Counted from the first letter of the stretch, positions 1 to 7,087 are shown. The stretch is DNA of 12,748 nt from JBHGBB01 sp041946755 (GCA_041946755.1 JBHGBB010000115.1:1-12748); one strand, 5' to 3'. The notes: a model not told the origin generated them from the sequence alone. Translations and numbers: made by a program.

Positions 1-214
1 GCGAGGTCTCGGCGGTGACAATGCCGTTCATGGCGAGAACAGCAGCCTGCATGGTGCCGCCGCCCAGACTGAGCAGCATATTGCCGGAAGGAGTGCCGAT
101 GGGTAAGTCCACCCCAATCGCGGCTGCCAGGGGCTGCTGGATCAGGAAGACATCGCGAGTGCCCGCGCCTAATCCGGCTTCATGTACCGCGCGCGTTTCC
201 ACGCTGGTAATGCC
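1..214 (-). CDS. mreB: MreB-type rod-shape protein, internal fragment (probable foreign/chimeric segment)
   Basis: The minus strand encodes 71 uninterrupted residues, open at the window edge and at a sequence join. They read like the middle of MreB, the actin-like cytoskeletal ATPase that guides lateral wall synthesis: GITSVETRAV, then VFLIQQPLAAAIGVDLPIG, then SGNMLLSLGGGTMQAAVL and NGIVTAET. The family pattern here is GIT-VE-RAV, E/Q-P-AAAIG, GGGT and GIV. The phosphate-2 loop, normally DIGGGTTE, reads SLGGGTMQ, so the usual Asp is Ser. G+C is 64% over 1-180 against 32% over 241-420. No mreC or mreD context is visible, and the gene has no start or stop here. Family assignment is firm; membership in the same replicon as the rest is doubtful. 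Confidence 0.82.
202..214. other. Chimeric join between an mreB fragment and a glycosyltransferase gene
   Basis: On the minus strand the 13 bases GGCATTACCAGCG make sense in both flanking genes. Read as the glycosyltransferase they give A-L-P-A, finishing the family-typical stretch SYNPAIYTALPA. Read one frame over they give G-I-T-S, the conserved start of the MreB segment. Base composition changes sharply at the same place. Two unrelated genes joined at a short shared word is the signature of an assembly or amplification chimera. A microhomology-mediated deletion or insertion in the cell would look the same. Confidence 0.75.
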
Positions 215-531
215 GTATATATTGCCGGATTATATGAAATAATAATTGATATATTATTAAATTTGATTTTATTTCGAACTGCTCGAACGATTCGAGGGAT
301 AGAAAAAAGTACTTTTAGTGGTAAAAACCTAAATCTTATCGGTGGATATACATATGACAAATCACTTAAGTTATCATCTCCGGCAAAATATTTACCTTCG
401 GCAAGTGCTGATTCTGCTACCCAGCACGGAGACACATCAAGTACCGTAACTTTATTTCCTAATCGTTCGATATATTTAACGAATTGTTTAACTCGAATAT
501 TGGCAAATGGTACAACATATAGGATATTCAT
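202..531 (-). CDS. GT-B fold glycosyltransferase (GT4-like), N-terminal part only
   Basis: The first 110 codons belong to a glycosyltransferase with a GT-B N-terminal Rossmann domain. It opens MNILYVVPFANIRVKQFVKY, continues with KVTVLDV (28-34), and carries the helix LKVLFSIPRIVRAVR near 72-86. It then has IIISYNPAIYTALPA (96-110), the usual step before the acceptor-domain helix in GT4 enzymes. After residue 110 the frame runs ten residues into unrelated DNA and stops at 169. The UDP/GDP-sugar-binding C-terminal half is therefore missing, and a full protein would be about 350-400 residues. The gene starts 17 bases after the C-methyltransferase stop, so it belongs to the same operon. Its likely role is sugar transfer during glycan assembly; donor and acceptor are unknown. 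Confidence 0.7.
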
Positions 532-548
532 CTCGACATCGATTTATA

Positions 549-1802
549 CTACACAATTTTGGGGGTTGGAATTGGTACTATAAATTTACCATTCTTATTT
601 CGATATTGTTTTTCTTTTTCCAGCACATAATTAAGATAATTCCAGGCTAGTAATAAACAATAGTCCGGCAATTCTTCTTGCAGTTTCGTTTCTGAAAATA
701 TCGGGATATGGGTTCCCGGAGTATATTTCCCTTGTTTAAATGAAGTGGCGTCTACAATATAATCAATATAATCGGTTTTAATATTGGCATAATTTAATAA
801 GGTATTCCCTTTCGCGGGAGCGCCATATCCGGTGATTTTCTTCTTATCGGCTTTTAATTTTTTCAATAAATCCAACAAATCATCCCGCAATTGCTCTACT
901 TGTTTGGCAAATTTCGTGTAGGTTTGATATTCCTGAATACCAAACTCTTTTTCGTGAGTAAGATATTTTTCCAATATCTTATTGATTCCTTTCTTCTTCT
1001 GAACAAATACCCGAAGTGAACCGCCATGTACTTGTTTTTCTTGAATATCGACGATACTCATATTATATTGATCAAACAATACCACCAGTGGATGGATTGC
1101 TAAATATGATAAATGCTCATGATAGATAGTATCGAATTCGATATTCATTAACAGATTCAATAAATAAGGGAATTCGATAATAAATACGCCGGAATCTTTC
1201 AACAATTGAGCAACACCGGCAACGAAATTGGTGATATTATCAACATGGGCAAAAACGTTGGTCGCGATAATAACATCTGCTTGACCATATTTCTTAACCA
1301 CTTGTTTTGCGGTATCATCATTGAAGAACATATTTAATGTTCGAATTCCGTTTTGATTAGCTAATTCCGCGATATTATCTGCCGGTTCAATTCCTAATAC
1401 CGGAATACCCAACGCCATAAATTGACTTAATAGCGTCCCATCATTACTGCCGATATCAACGACCAGACTTTTTTTATCCAGCTGATATTTTTGAGAGACA
1501 CTGATCGCAAATTGGGTGAAGTGTTTTTTCATCGGGGCCGAGGCGCCGGTAATATATACATAATCTTTAAACATCACTTCTGGATATACCACATGATGGA
1601 GTTGAACTAATGAACATTTTTCGCAGATACATACTTCCAATGGGTAATATTTTTCCGGATTATCTAAAACATCTTTTTTAAGCAAACTATTTGCCAGGGG
1701 TGTTTTGCCCAGTGATAAAAACGTTCGCAAATTAGGACTATCGCATATTCGACAATTATTTCGCGTAAAATATTCATTTTCAGGAATGAGCATAGTATTC
1801 AT
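549..1802 (-). CDS. NDP-sugar C-methyltransferase (TylC3/NovU/TcaB9-like)
   Basis: This 417-residue SAM-dependent enzyme has the three-part layout of deoxysugar C-methyltransferases. An N-terminal zinc-binding segment holds Cys17-x2-Cys20 and Cys60-x2-Cys63. The Rossmann methyltransferase core has motif I as VVDIGSNDGTLL (114-125) and GIEP (137-140), then YHEH (227-230) and HGGSLR (259-264). A C-terminal domain carries GYGAPAKGNTLLNY (325-338). The YHEH motif holds the catalytic Tyr/His seen in TcaB9 and KijD1. Known relatives add a methyl group to carbon 3 or 5 of a dTDP-4-keto-6-deoxy sugar in the cytoplasm. The gene starts 5 bases after the RmlC-like stop, with no obvious ribosome site, so translational coupling is likely. 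A second Met at residue 4 could be the start. The regiochemistry cannot be read from sequence. Confidence 0.87.
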   Translation of the reverse strand: MNTMLIPENEYFTRNNCRICDSPNLRTFLSLGKTPLANSLLKKDVLDNPEKYYPLEVCICEKCSLVQLHHVVYPEVMFKDYVYITGASAPMKKHFTQFAISVSQKYQLDKKSLVVDIGSNDGTLLSQFMALGIPVLGIEPADNIAELANQNGIRTLNMFFNDDTAKQVVKKYGQADVIIATNVFAHVDNITNFVAGVAQLLKDSGVFIIEFPYLLNLLMNIEFDTIYHEHLSYLAIHPLVVLFDQYNMSIVDIQEKQVHGGSLRVFVQKKKGINKILEKYLTHEKEFGIQEYQTYTKFAKQVEQLRDDLLDLLKKLKADKKKITGYGAPAKGNTLLNYANIKTDYIDYIVDATSFKQGKYTPGTHIPIFSETKLQEELPDYCLLLAWNYLNYVLEKEKQYRNKNGKFIVPIPTPKIV

Positions 1803-1807
1803 AGGTA

Positions 1808-2281
1808 TTACCAGATATAAGGTTTATTGGTTTTAGGATCAAGTACCGTTGTATCATCCCAAGGGCGACGAGCCTCATCAGGTGATTGATAATCATATAA
1901 CTTATTGGCAAAATATAAGACTTGGCTTCCGGCGTTATCGATACATTTATACCCGTGCCAATATTGACCAGGAACCCGAATTATTTTATAATCTTCAGCT
2001 CTGACAATCAATTCATCGATTTGCCCGTGAGTTGCTGATTCCGGGATATCGTCATAAACACATAATTTTATTGCTCCCTTTAATACCGTGATATAATCCA
2101 CTTGTCCCCGGAGATGACGATGCCAGGCTCGAATCACCCCATAATGGCTCATGGCAAAATTCGCTTGCTGAATAATATCATCATCAAGCAAGCTCCGCCA
2201 ATCAGCACGCATCATTTCGATAAAATATCCCCGATCATCATTATTCTTTTTTAAACAATATTCTTTAACGCCATTCAACAT
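1808..2281 (-). CDS. RmlC-like cupin, dTDP-4-keto-6-deoxysugar epimerase (diverged, short)
   Basis: This 157-residue cupin belongs to the RmlC (dTDP-4-dehydrorhamnose 3,5-epimerase) superfamily. Visible marks, numbered from the ATG at 2281, are DRGYFIE (16-22), QQANFAMSHYGVIRAWH (38-54, with the expected base His54), PESATHG (80-86), PGQYWHGY (104-111) and YDYQSPDEARRPWDD (129-143). Three things differ from Salmonella RmlC: RGLHxQ is RAWHRH, the Lys of the QGKL segment is Asp62, and the protein ends before the LSxKD region that supplies the Asp partner of the catalytic His. It lies between rmlA and the C-methyltransferase in one operon. An epimerase role on dTDP-4-keto-6-deoxyglucose is likely. 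Whether it does 3,5-, 3-only or another isomerisation is open. Confidence 0.8.
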   Translation of the reverse strand: MLNGVKEYCLKKNNDDRGYFIEMMRADWRSLLDDDIIQQANFAMSHYGVIRAWHRHLRGQVDYITVLKGAIKLCVYDDIPESATHGQIDELIVRAEDYKIIRVPGQYWHGYKCIDNAGSQVLYFANKLYDYQSPDEARRPWDDTTVLDPKTNKPYIW

Positions 2282-2287
2282 AAATAG

Positions 2288-2291
2288 CTCC
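2288..2291 (-). promoter_or_regulatory. Shine-Dalgarno site deciding the RmlC-like start
   Basis: The minus strand has GGAG six bases before ATG 2281. An in-frame GTG at 2293 would add four residues (MELF), but that GTG overlaps the GGAG itself. The ATG is therefore the better start. Confidence 0.6.
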
Positions 2292-2343
2292 ACTTATGGT
2301 TATTAATGATATACTTTTACTCGCTGATTACTCCAAGACATCG

Positions 2344-3096
2344 TTATCTCTTTTGCAATTCTGAAATAAGTTTCTTTCGAGAAACACTTTCCATCGCTAA
2401 TAAATTAGCCCGCATCAAGGAATAAAATGTCCCGGCATCCGTCCATTGCCCCGAAATAATTTCGCATTCCATCGTCCCTTGTTTAACATAGGTATTATTA
2501 ACATCCGTTATTTCCAATTCTCCACGACGGGATGGTTTCAGGGTTTTTATCATCTTGAACACTTGCTGATCATACATATATATCCCAATGCCAATATAAT
2601 TAGACATTGCTTTTTTCGGCTTTTCAACAATCTTAGCCACTCTATTTCCTTTCAACTCGACCACTCCGAACCTTTCCGGATCCGGTACTTGTTTCAAGAA
2701 CATCCGCGCTCCTTGGGATTGTTTATCAAATCGTTTCACTGCCTCACCGATATTCTCTTCAATAATGTTATCTCCTAGAATAACGACAACCTTGTCTCCA
2801 CTGGCAAAATGTTCCGCTAACCCTAATGCTTCTGCAATGCCGCCTTCTTTTTCCTGATAAGTATAGTTTAAATGCTTGAGACCGAACTCTTTACCATTGC
2901 CTAGCAATCGTAAGAAATCGCCGGCATTATTACCACCGGTAACGATGAGAATATCTTTAATTCCTGCTTGCACCAAAGTATTCAAGGGATAATAGATCAT
3001 TGGTTTATCCCATACCGGGAGAAGATGTTTATTGGTTATTTTAGTTAATGGTGATAATCGAGTACCTAAGCCACCTGCTAAAATTATGCCTTTCAT
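2344..3096 (-). CDS. rmlA: Glucose-1-phosphate thymidylyltransferase (short form)
   Basis: This enzyme makes dTDP-glucose from dTTP and glucose-1-phosphate, the first step of dTDP-rhamnose synthesis. The nucleotidyltransferase signature GGLGTRLSPLT (8-18) is followed by KHLLPVWDKPMIYYPL (23-38). Further marks are GGIAEAL (85-91), the metal-binding GDN (108-110), the sugar-site VEKP (157-160), GELEITDVNN (192-201) and WTDAGT (218-223). At 250 residues it is the short type; enterobacterial RmlA is about 290. A strong AGGAG sits 5 bases before the ATG, the clearest ribosome site in the window. The gene starts 44 bases after rmlD in the same operon. The protein is a soluble cytoplasmic enzyme. 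Related enzymes use other sugar-1-phosphates, but the adjacent rmlB and rmlD support glucose. Confidence 0.92.
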   Translation of the reverse strand: MKGIILAGGLGTRLSPLTKITNKHLLPVWDKPMIYYPLNTLVQAGIKDILIVTGGNNAGDFLRLLGNGKEFGLKHLNYTYQEKEGGIAEALGLAEHFASGDKVVVILGDNIIEENIGEAVKRFDKQSQGARMFLKQVPDPERFGVVELKGNRVAKIVEKPKKAMSNYIGIGIYMYDQQVFKMIKTLKPSRRGELEITDVNNTYVKQGTMECEIISGQWTDAGTFYSLMRANLLAMESVSRKKLISELQKR

Positions 3097-3140
3097 ATCA
3101 GCTCCTACTTTAACTTATATCGAGATAATATTTTGATTTT

Positions 3141-4010
3141 TTATTCTTTTATATAACTGGTCACGGCTTCCCGCCAAGATCGAAGTTTATTTCCAGTTAT
3201 CGTCTCATATTTTTGATTATCTAATTTGGTATACTTCGGTCGTGGAGTTGGCCGTTCCAGCTCTTCGCTATTTATTGAATCTACTTTAACTATCTTATCT
3301 AATCCTTTTATTTTCAATATTTCATTGGCAAACTGATACCAAGAACATATCCCACTATTACTGATATGATATATCCCATATTGTTCGGTTTCGATTAATT
3401 GCTCTATCGCAACCGCTAAATCCAATGAATAGGTTGGCGAACCGAATTGGTCGTCTACTACCCGCAAGGTTTCACCGGGTTTTGCTTTTGCGATAATCGT
3501 ATCAACAAAATTCTTCCAAGGTTTTTTATCGGTAATCGTCTTCGCTACTGATGGACCGAACAACCATGAAGTGCGAACAATATAATAGTCCGATAGCCAT
3601 TCCTGAACATATTTCTCACCATTGAGTTTTGATTTTCCATAGATATTGATTGGATTGGGTATATCGGTTTCCAAATATGGCACGGCTTTTTGTCCATCGA
3701 AAACAAAATCGGTGCTGATATACATTAATACTGTACTGGTATATTCTGCATATTCGGCGATATTCTTTGTACCCTCACCATTAACAAAAAAAGCTTTATC
3801 CGGATTAAGTTCGCAGCCATCTACATCAGTATATGCTGCACTATGAATAATTAAATCGAACTGAGTTGGCCCTAAAAACCGAGATATCGAGCCGGGAATA
3901 GTTATATCCGCTTGGTCAATATCAATTCTCGTAATATCATGTTTCGGGGCAAGAATGGTATATAAATCGGTACCTAGTATTCCATTAGCACCGGTAATGA
4001 GTATATTCAT
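3141..4010 (-). CDS. rmlD: dTDP-4-dehydrorhamnose reductase
   Basis: This 289-residue extended short-chain dehydrogenase reduces dTDP-4-keto-L-rhamnose with NAD(P)H, the last step to dTDP-L-rhamnose. It shows the nucleotide-binding loop TGANGILG (6-13), HSAAYTDVDGCE (56-67), STDFVFDG (99-106), the catalytic pair Tyr124-x3-Lys128 in IYGKSK, and VRTSWLFG further on. Length matches the RmlD family. Its ATG overlaps the rmlB stop in TAATG (one shared base), a classic sign of translational coupling. If the pathway makes a different sugar through the RmlC-like and C-methyltransferase genes, this enzyme could reduce that 4-keto sugar instead. The family call is firm and the exact substrate is inferred. 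Confidence 0.92.
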   Translation of the reverse strand: MNILITGANGILGTDLYTILAPKHDITRIDIDQADITIPGSISRFLGPTQFDLIIHSAAYTDVDGCELNPDKAFFVNGEGTKNIAEYAEYTSTVLMYISTDFVFDGQKAVPYLETDIPNPINIYGKSKLNGEKYVQEWLSDYYIVRTSWLFGPSVAKTITDKKPWKNFVDTIIAKAKPGETLRVVDDQFGSPTYSLDLAVAIEQLIETEQYGIYHISNSGICSWYQFANEILKIKGLDKIVKVDSINSEELERPTPRPKYTKLDNQKYETITGNKLRSWREAVTSYIKE

Positions 4011-5056
4011 TATATCTCGGACTTGATCACTGTATCCCGCTGGGTATAGTTTTGGTTATAGAATCGTTTATACTCTTCATTTTTCTCTTTTATCTTACGC
4101 CACCAATCCGGATTATTCACATACCATTGGACGGTCTTTTCTAATCCAGCTACAAAATTAGTTTTAGGCTGCCAATCAAAGGTCTGCCGGATTTTAGTAG
4201 TATCTACTGCATGGCGTTGTACATGCCCCGGGCGATCAACAACATATTGCATCAACTCTTTCGATTTTCCGAGAATACTAATCAGCGCTTCGGTTATATC
4301 GATAACGCTCTTTTCAGTTCCACTCCCGATATTAAACACTTCACCGGCATATTGCTTACCGTTATCGAGAAACAAGGATAACGCAATACAATGGTCTTCA
4401 ACAAAAATCCAATCCCGGGTGTTTTTACCGGAACCATATACCGGTACCGATTTATTTTCTAGGAGATTCGAGATGAATAAGGGAATAAGTTTTTCCGGGT
4501 GCTGATACAGTCCGAAATTGTTAGTACATCGGGTAATCACTACCGGCATTTTATAGGTGGTATAGTATGAGAACGCTAATCGGTCAGCACCGGTTTTGCT
4601 AGCTGCATAAGGACTTTTCGGCATTAACGCGTCCTGTTCGGAAGAAGGTCTTCCCGGTGCTTCTCCATAAACTTCGTCAGTAGAAATCTGCAGAAACAAC
4701 TCTAAATTATTGATTCGAGCCGCTTCCAGAAGTACATAGGTTCCATATACATCGGTTTGCACAAAGCTTCCAGCATCGATTATCGAGCGATCGACATGGG
4801 TTTCAGCGGCGAAATTAGTTATTCCATAACAACCGGAGACTAATTTATTCACCAAGTTAACATCGCAAATATCTCCCTGAGTAAATTTATATCGGTCTCC
4901 AAACTGCTTATCCAACCCAGCTAAATTATCCAGGTTTCCGGCATAAGTCAACTTGTCGAGGATAATTACCGATATCTCAGGAAAATTCGATAAAATATGC
5001 CGGACAAAATTACTGCCGATAAATCCGGCGCCACCGGTAACTAATATTGTTTTCAT
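4010..5056 (-). CDS. rmlB: dTDP-glucose 4,6-dehydratase
   Basis: This 348-residue NAD-dependent extended SDR converts dTDP-glucose to dTDP-4-keto-6-deoxyglucose, the branch point for most 6-deoxysugars. It has the dinucleotide loop GGAGFIG (8-14) and NFAAETHVDRSI (81-92). STDEVYGE (125-132) carries the catalytic Thr126, Asp127 and Glu128, and the catalytic Tyr150-x3-Lys154 lies in SPYAASK. These are followed by TRCTNNFGLYQHPEKLIPLF and the NTRDWIFVEDH substrate segment. Length is normal for RmlB. It is the first gene of the sugar operon, about 50 bases downstream of a TTGATT-17-TATAAT promoter. No strong ribosome site is visible before the ATG. Confidence 0.95.
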   Translation of the reverse strand: MKTILVTGGAGFIGSNFVRHILSNFPEISVIILDKLTYAGNLDNLAGLDKQFGDRYKFTQGDICDVNLVNKLVSGCYGITNFAAETHVDRSIIDAGSFVQTDVYGTYVLLEAARINNLELFLQISTDEVYGEAPGRPSSEQDALMPKSPYAASKTGADRLAFSYYTTYKMPVVITRCTNNFGLYQHPEKLIPLFISNLLENKSVPVYGSGKNTRDWIFVEDHCIALSLFLDNGKQYAGEVFNIGSGTEKSVIDITEALISILGKSKELMQYVVDRPGHVQRHAVDTTKIRQTFDWQPKTNFVAGLEKTVQWYVNNPDWWRKIKEKNEEYKRFYNQNYTQRDTVIKSEI

Positions 5057-5115
5057 ATTTTATACCATCTTTGAAGGTTTTCTTATCTATTGTTCGCACT
5101 CGTTTTGAACTGTTA

Positions 5116-5144
5116 ATTATACTGAATAATCCCATTCCAATCAA
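5116..5144 (-). promoter_or_regulatory. Sigma-70-type promoter of the rml operon
   Basis: The minus strand has TTGATT (5144-5139), a 17-base spacer and a perfect TATAAT (5121-5116). Transcription would start near 5109 and leave a leader of about 50 bases before rmlB. The -35 box matches TTGACA at four of six positions. No operator overlaps it clearly. Confidence 0.65.
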
Positions 5145-5304
5145 CCTCGAAAAATGACTGGAAGATGAAAAACCATTATGTACTCTATGATATTTATAAT
5201 AACAAATATTCTGTCTATTTATTCTTTGATCCCAGAGATAGTTGTAGTGATTATTTCTATATTAATATACTTTGTCTCTTTCTCGATTAAGCTAAATATC
5301 AAAA

Positions 5305-5331
5305 ATCAGTTTGGCAGCCTGCCAATTTGAT
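5305..5331. repeat. Interrupted palindrome TTGGCAG-C-CTGCCAA, possible operator
   Basis: Arms TTGGCAG (5311-5317) and CTGCCAA (5319-5325) flank one central base. After a two-base break on each side the symmetry resumes as ATCA (5305-5308) and TGAT (5328-5331). The near-symmetric 27-bp shape suits a dimeric repressor site about 160 bases upstream of the rml promoter. A small RNA hairpin is the alternative. No regulator gene is in the window to support an operator. Confidence 0.35.
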
Positions 5332-5382
5332 TTCGGTATATTCGGTAATATTTATTTTCTTCTCGATTAGCAGTATCCTTTT

Positions 5383-5406
5383 ATCTTTTTCTCCTGGGAA
5401 AAAGAT
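5383..5406. repeat. AT-rich inverted repeat (8-bp arms)
   Basis: Arms ATCTTTTT (5383-5390) and AAAAAGAT (5399-5406) enclose an 8-base loop, CTCCTGGG on the plus strand. The stem is almost all A-T and could be chance in AT-rich DNA. No role can be assigned. Confidence 0.3.
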
Positions 5407-5563
5407 TCGACAGTATCACTCTATCCTGTTTCTGATTCATCCCCTTATATTTCAGGATTCTACGAATTTTCTTATTCACTAATTAGCAACCCGGTACTAG
5501 AATACTAATTCAATTATCCACTTCGTATTTCGCTTCTCTATTATCTACCGATCACACCGATTT

Positions 5564-5620
5564 TAATCCCGGAGAGAGGAGCAAGCAGTAAGTTACTGCT
5601 TGCTCCTCTCTCCGGGATTA
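5564..5620. repeat. 57-nt near-perfect palindrome (28-bp arms, one central base), possible terminator
   Basis: Arms 5564-5591 and 5593-5620 are exact reverse complements with a single G at 5592 between them. The stem core is GC-richer than its surroundings (TCCCGGAGAGAGGAGCAAGC in the left arm). It begins 63 bases past the stop of the last GT2-methyltransferase gene, where a terminator would be expected. The tract after it on the minus strand is only TTAAAAT-like, not a proper T-run, so it would be an atypical terminator. The hairpin is certain as sequence; the function is not. Confidence 0.6.
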
Positions 5621-5683
5621 GTTCTTTCTGAATCGACTTGATATTTATACAGAACATCTATGTACTGTTAATTTTTCAATAAA

Positions 5684-7012
5684 TTACCCTACCCTGTTAC
5701 TAGGTTTTATCGCAACCATAATCAATTCCGCATTGCAGATATATCGTTTATCTAGTATTTGAAATCCGTTATTACTCAATAAACCTTTTAGATTGGATAA
5801 CGTATAATGCGTTATATGCTCATCCGCATATCCACCCGGTGCAAAGATGCGATATAAATATTCAATAACCTGCCAACTAAGCTTTTGATAATCAGGTGTT
5901 CCCAGAATCAATATCCCTCCGGGACGTAATATTCGATTAATCTCAGTTAACCAAACGGCAGTATTCGGTAAATGCTCAATGAGCTGCGAGCATACAATTA
6001 ATGTAAATTGCTCATTTCGAAATGGTAATTGGAGAATCGAGCCATTAACTAAAGGTAACGAAGTTAAGTCGTGGTGCTGTAAATGGAGGTATCTTAATTT
6101 ATTCAATTGAATATCTAATCCAATTATATTCCCTTGTGATTGACTAATAATTTTACTTGAACCACATCCAATATCAAGACCATATATTTTTGTTTGCGGT
6201 ATATTTTGTATTTTCTCTTCGGATATGTATTTGGTAATAATAGCAAATCGTTTTCGTTGCCAATACCGTTGTAATGGAATAATGCTATTAAATGCTCGCG
6301 CATCATAATCAGCTGATTGGATCGAATTCCGCAATTTCCACATGCGGTAGAAAGTTCGTAAGAAAGCTATCCCGAAGCGAATCAGTTTCGCATGCGTTCG
6401 GCCGGTATATCGCGGATTATATTGAAACGGTACTTCGCAAATCCGCCAACCCTCAGCATGTGTCCGAATAAGGATTTCTTCCAAAACATCGAAATTATGC
6501 GATACCAGATTATCGCTTAAGAGCTCTACTGCCGATTTTCGATATAATCGGAATCCACTCGACATATCTTTTATTGGTAATGATAAACCGTGTGAGAAAA
6601 AGAGGTTTAGAATCCGGCTGAGTATTATCCGGGATACCGGCATTATGGCTTTTCCGCCTTGAACATAGCGGGAGGCGATTATCACTTCCGCTTCATTCCG
6701 CATATCCCATAAATTGTGGAAAAACCGAGGATCATGCGATAAATCCGCATCCATAGTAAACAGCCAAATCCCGGTAGCGATTTTAAATCCTTCCTTAATT
6801 GCACCGCCATAACCAGGCGATTTTTGCTGGATGAACTTAAGGTTTAATGGTAACACTACCTCTTTCGTTCCATCGGTTGATCCCCCATCGACGATAATAA
6901 TCTCATAATCGTTTATCGGAACGAGCTGAGTTAATATCTGATGTAATTGAGGAACTAAGCGGACTAAATTTTCTTTTTCGTTTAAGGCAGGAATAATAAC
7001 CGATATTTGCAT
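5684..7012 (-). CDS. Fused GT2 glycosyltransferase / class I SAM methyltransferase (second of two)
   Basis: This is a two-domain protein of 442 residues. Residues 1 to about 230 are a DPM1/ArnC-type GT-A glycosyltransferase: SVIIPALNE (4-12), VDGGSTDGT (41-49), the metal-binding Asp88-Ala-Asp90, ASRYVQGG (113-120), and DMSSGFRLYRKS (149-160). Residues from about 245 form a Rossmann methyltransferase with motif I YGLDIGCGSSK (277-287), acidic GLD (298-300), CSQLIEHLP (341-349) and ILRPGG (361-366). No transmembrane helices are evident, so the protein probably acts on the inner membrane face. GT2 enzymes of this type often use lipid-phosphate acceptors; that is family knowledge, not seen here. 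It starts 60 bases after the preceding fusion and ends the GT cluster. Substrates are unknown. Confidence 0.85.
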   Translation of the reverse strand: MQISVIIPALNEKENLVRLVPQLHQILTQLVPINDYEIIIVDGGSTDGTKEVVLPLNLKFIQQKSPGYGGAIKEGFKIATGIWLFTMDADLSHDPRFFHNLWDMRNEAEVIIASRYVQGGKAIMPVSRIILSRILNLFFSHGLSLPIKDMSSGFRLYRKSAVELLSDNLVSHNFDVLEEILIRTHAEGWRICEVPFQYNPRYTGRTHAKLIRFGIAFLRTFYRMWKLRNSIQSADYDARAFNSIIPLQRYWQRKRFAIITKYISEEKIQNIPQTKIYGLDIGCGSSKIISQSQGNIIGLDIQLNKLRYLHLQHHDLTSLPLVNGSILQLPFRNEQFTLIVCSQLIEHLPNTAVWLTEINRILRPGGILILGTPDYQKLSWQVIEYLYRIFAPGGYADEHITHYTLSNLKGLLSNNGFQILDKRYICNAELIMVAIKPSNRVG

Positions 7013-7017
7013 GGATC

Positions 7018-7087
7018 AAACAACAGATTCAACAGATATAACAATTAAAAAGAATTGATTCTGAATAATATATTAAATCTGTTGTTT
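7018..7087. repeat. Inverted repeat with 12-bp arms spanning the gap between the two fusion genes
   Basis: Arms 7018-7029 (AAACAACAGATT) and 7076-7087 (AATCTGTTGTTT) are exact reverse complements 46 bases apart. The second arm lies in the last codons and stop region of the upstream gene. A second copy of the element, CAACAGATA, follows directly at 7030-7038. An inner CAATT/AATTG stem lies in the loop. An mRNA structure or processing site is possible. Confidence 0.5.

Larger units (their letters stand above)
5057..5683. other. Intergenic region between the GT2 cluster and the rml operon
   Basis: These 627 bases hold no gene I can support on either strand. From the GT end they contain a 28-bp-arm palindrome (5564-5620), an AT-rich stem (5383-5406), a smaller palindrome (5305-5331) and the rml promoter (5116-5144). 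Roughly 180 bases between the promoter and the small palindrome show nothing I recognise. Confidence 0.8.

Noticed and set aside
169..201. Ten-residue tail and stop (WKRARYMKPD) of the apparent 120-residue protein
   Set aside because: These codons are out-of-frame MreB sequence beyond the join, so they are not the real end of the glycosyltransferase.
15..583. Plus-strand open frames at 15-242 and 182-583
   Set aside because: They lie opposite the MreB fragment and the glycosyltransferase start, cross the join, and show no family motifs. They are shadows of the minus-strand genes.
2446..2778. Plus-strand 110-residue open frame inside rmlA
   Set aside because: It is antisense to a well-conserved enzyme gene, has low-complexity composition and no recognisable motif.
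5564..5620. Inverted-repeat ends of an insertion sequence
   Set aside because: There is one base between the arms, no transposase gene and no flanking target duplication visible. A single hairpin is the simpler reading.
5057..5683. tRNA or other structured RNA gene in the long gap
   Set aside because: I found no tRNA-like cloverleaf, CCA end or T-loop word, and no known riboswitch core. Only the listed hairpins stand out.
6124..6306. 60-residue minus-strand frame inside the second GT2-methyltransferase gene
   Set aside because: It overlaps the methyltransferase domain in another frame, and that domain's motif I (YGLDIGCG) is encoded in the main frame.
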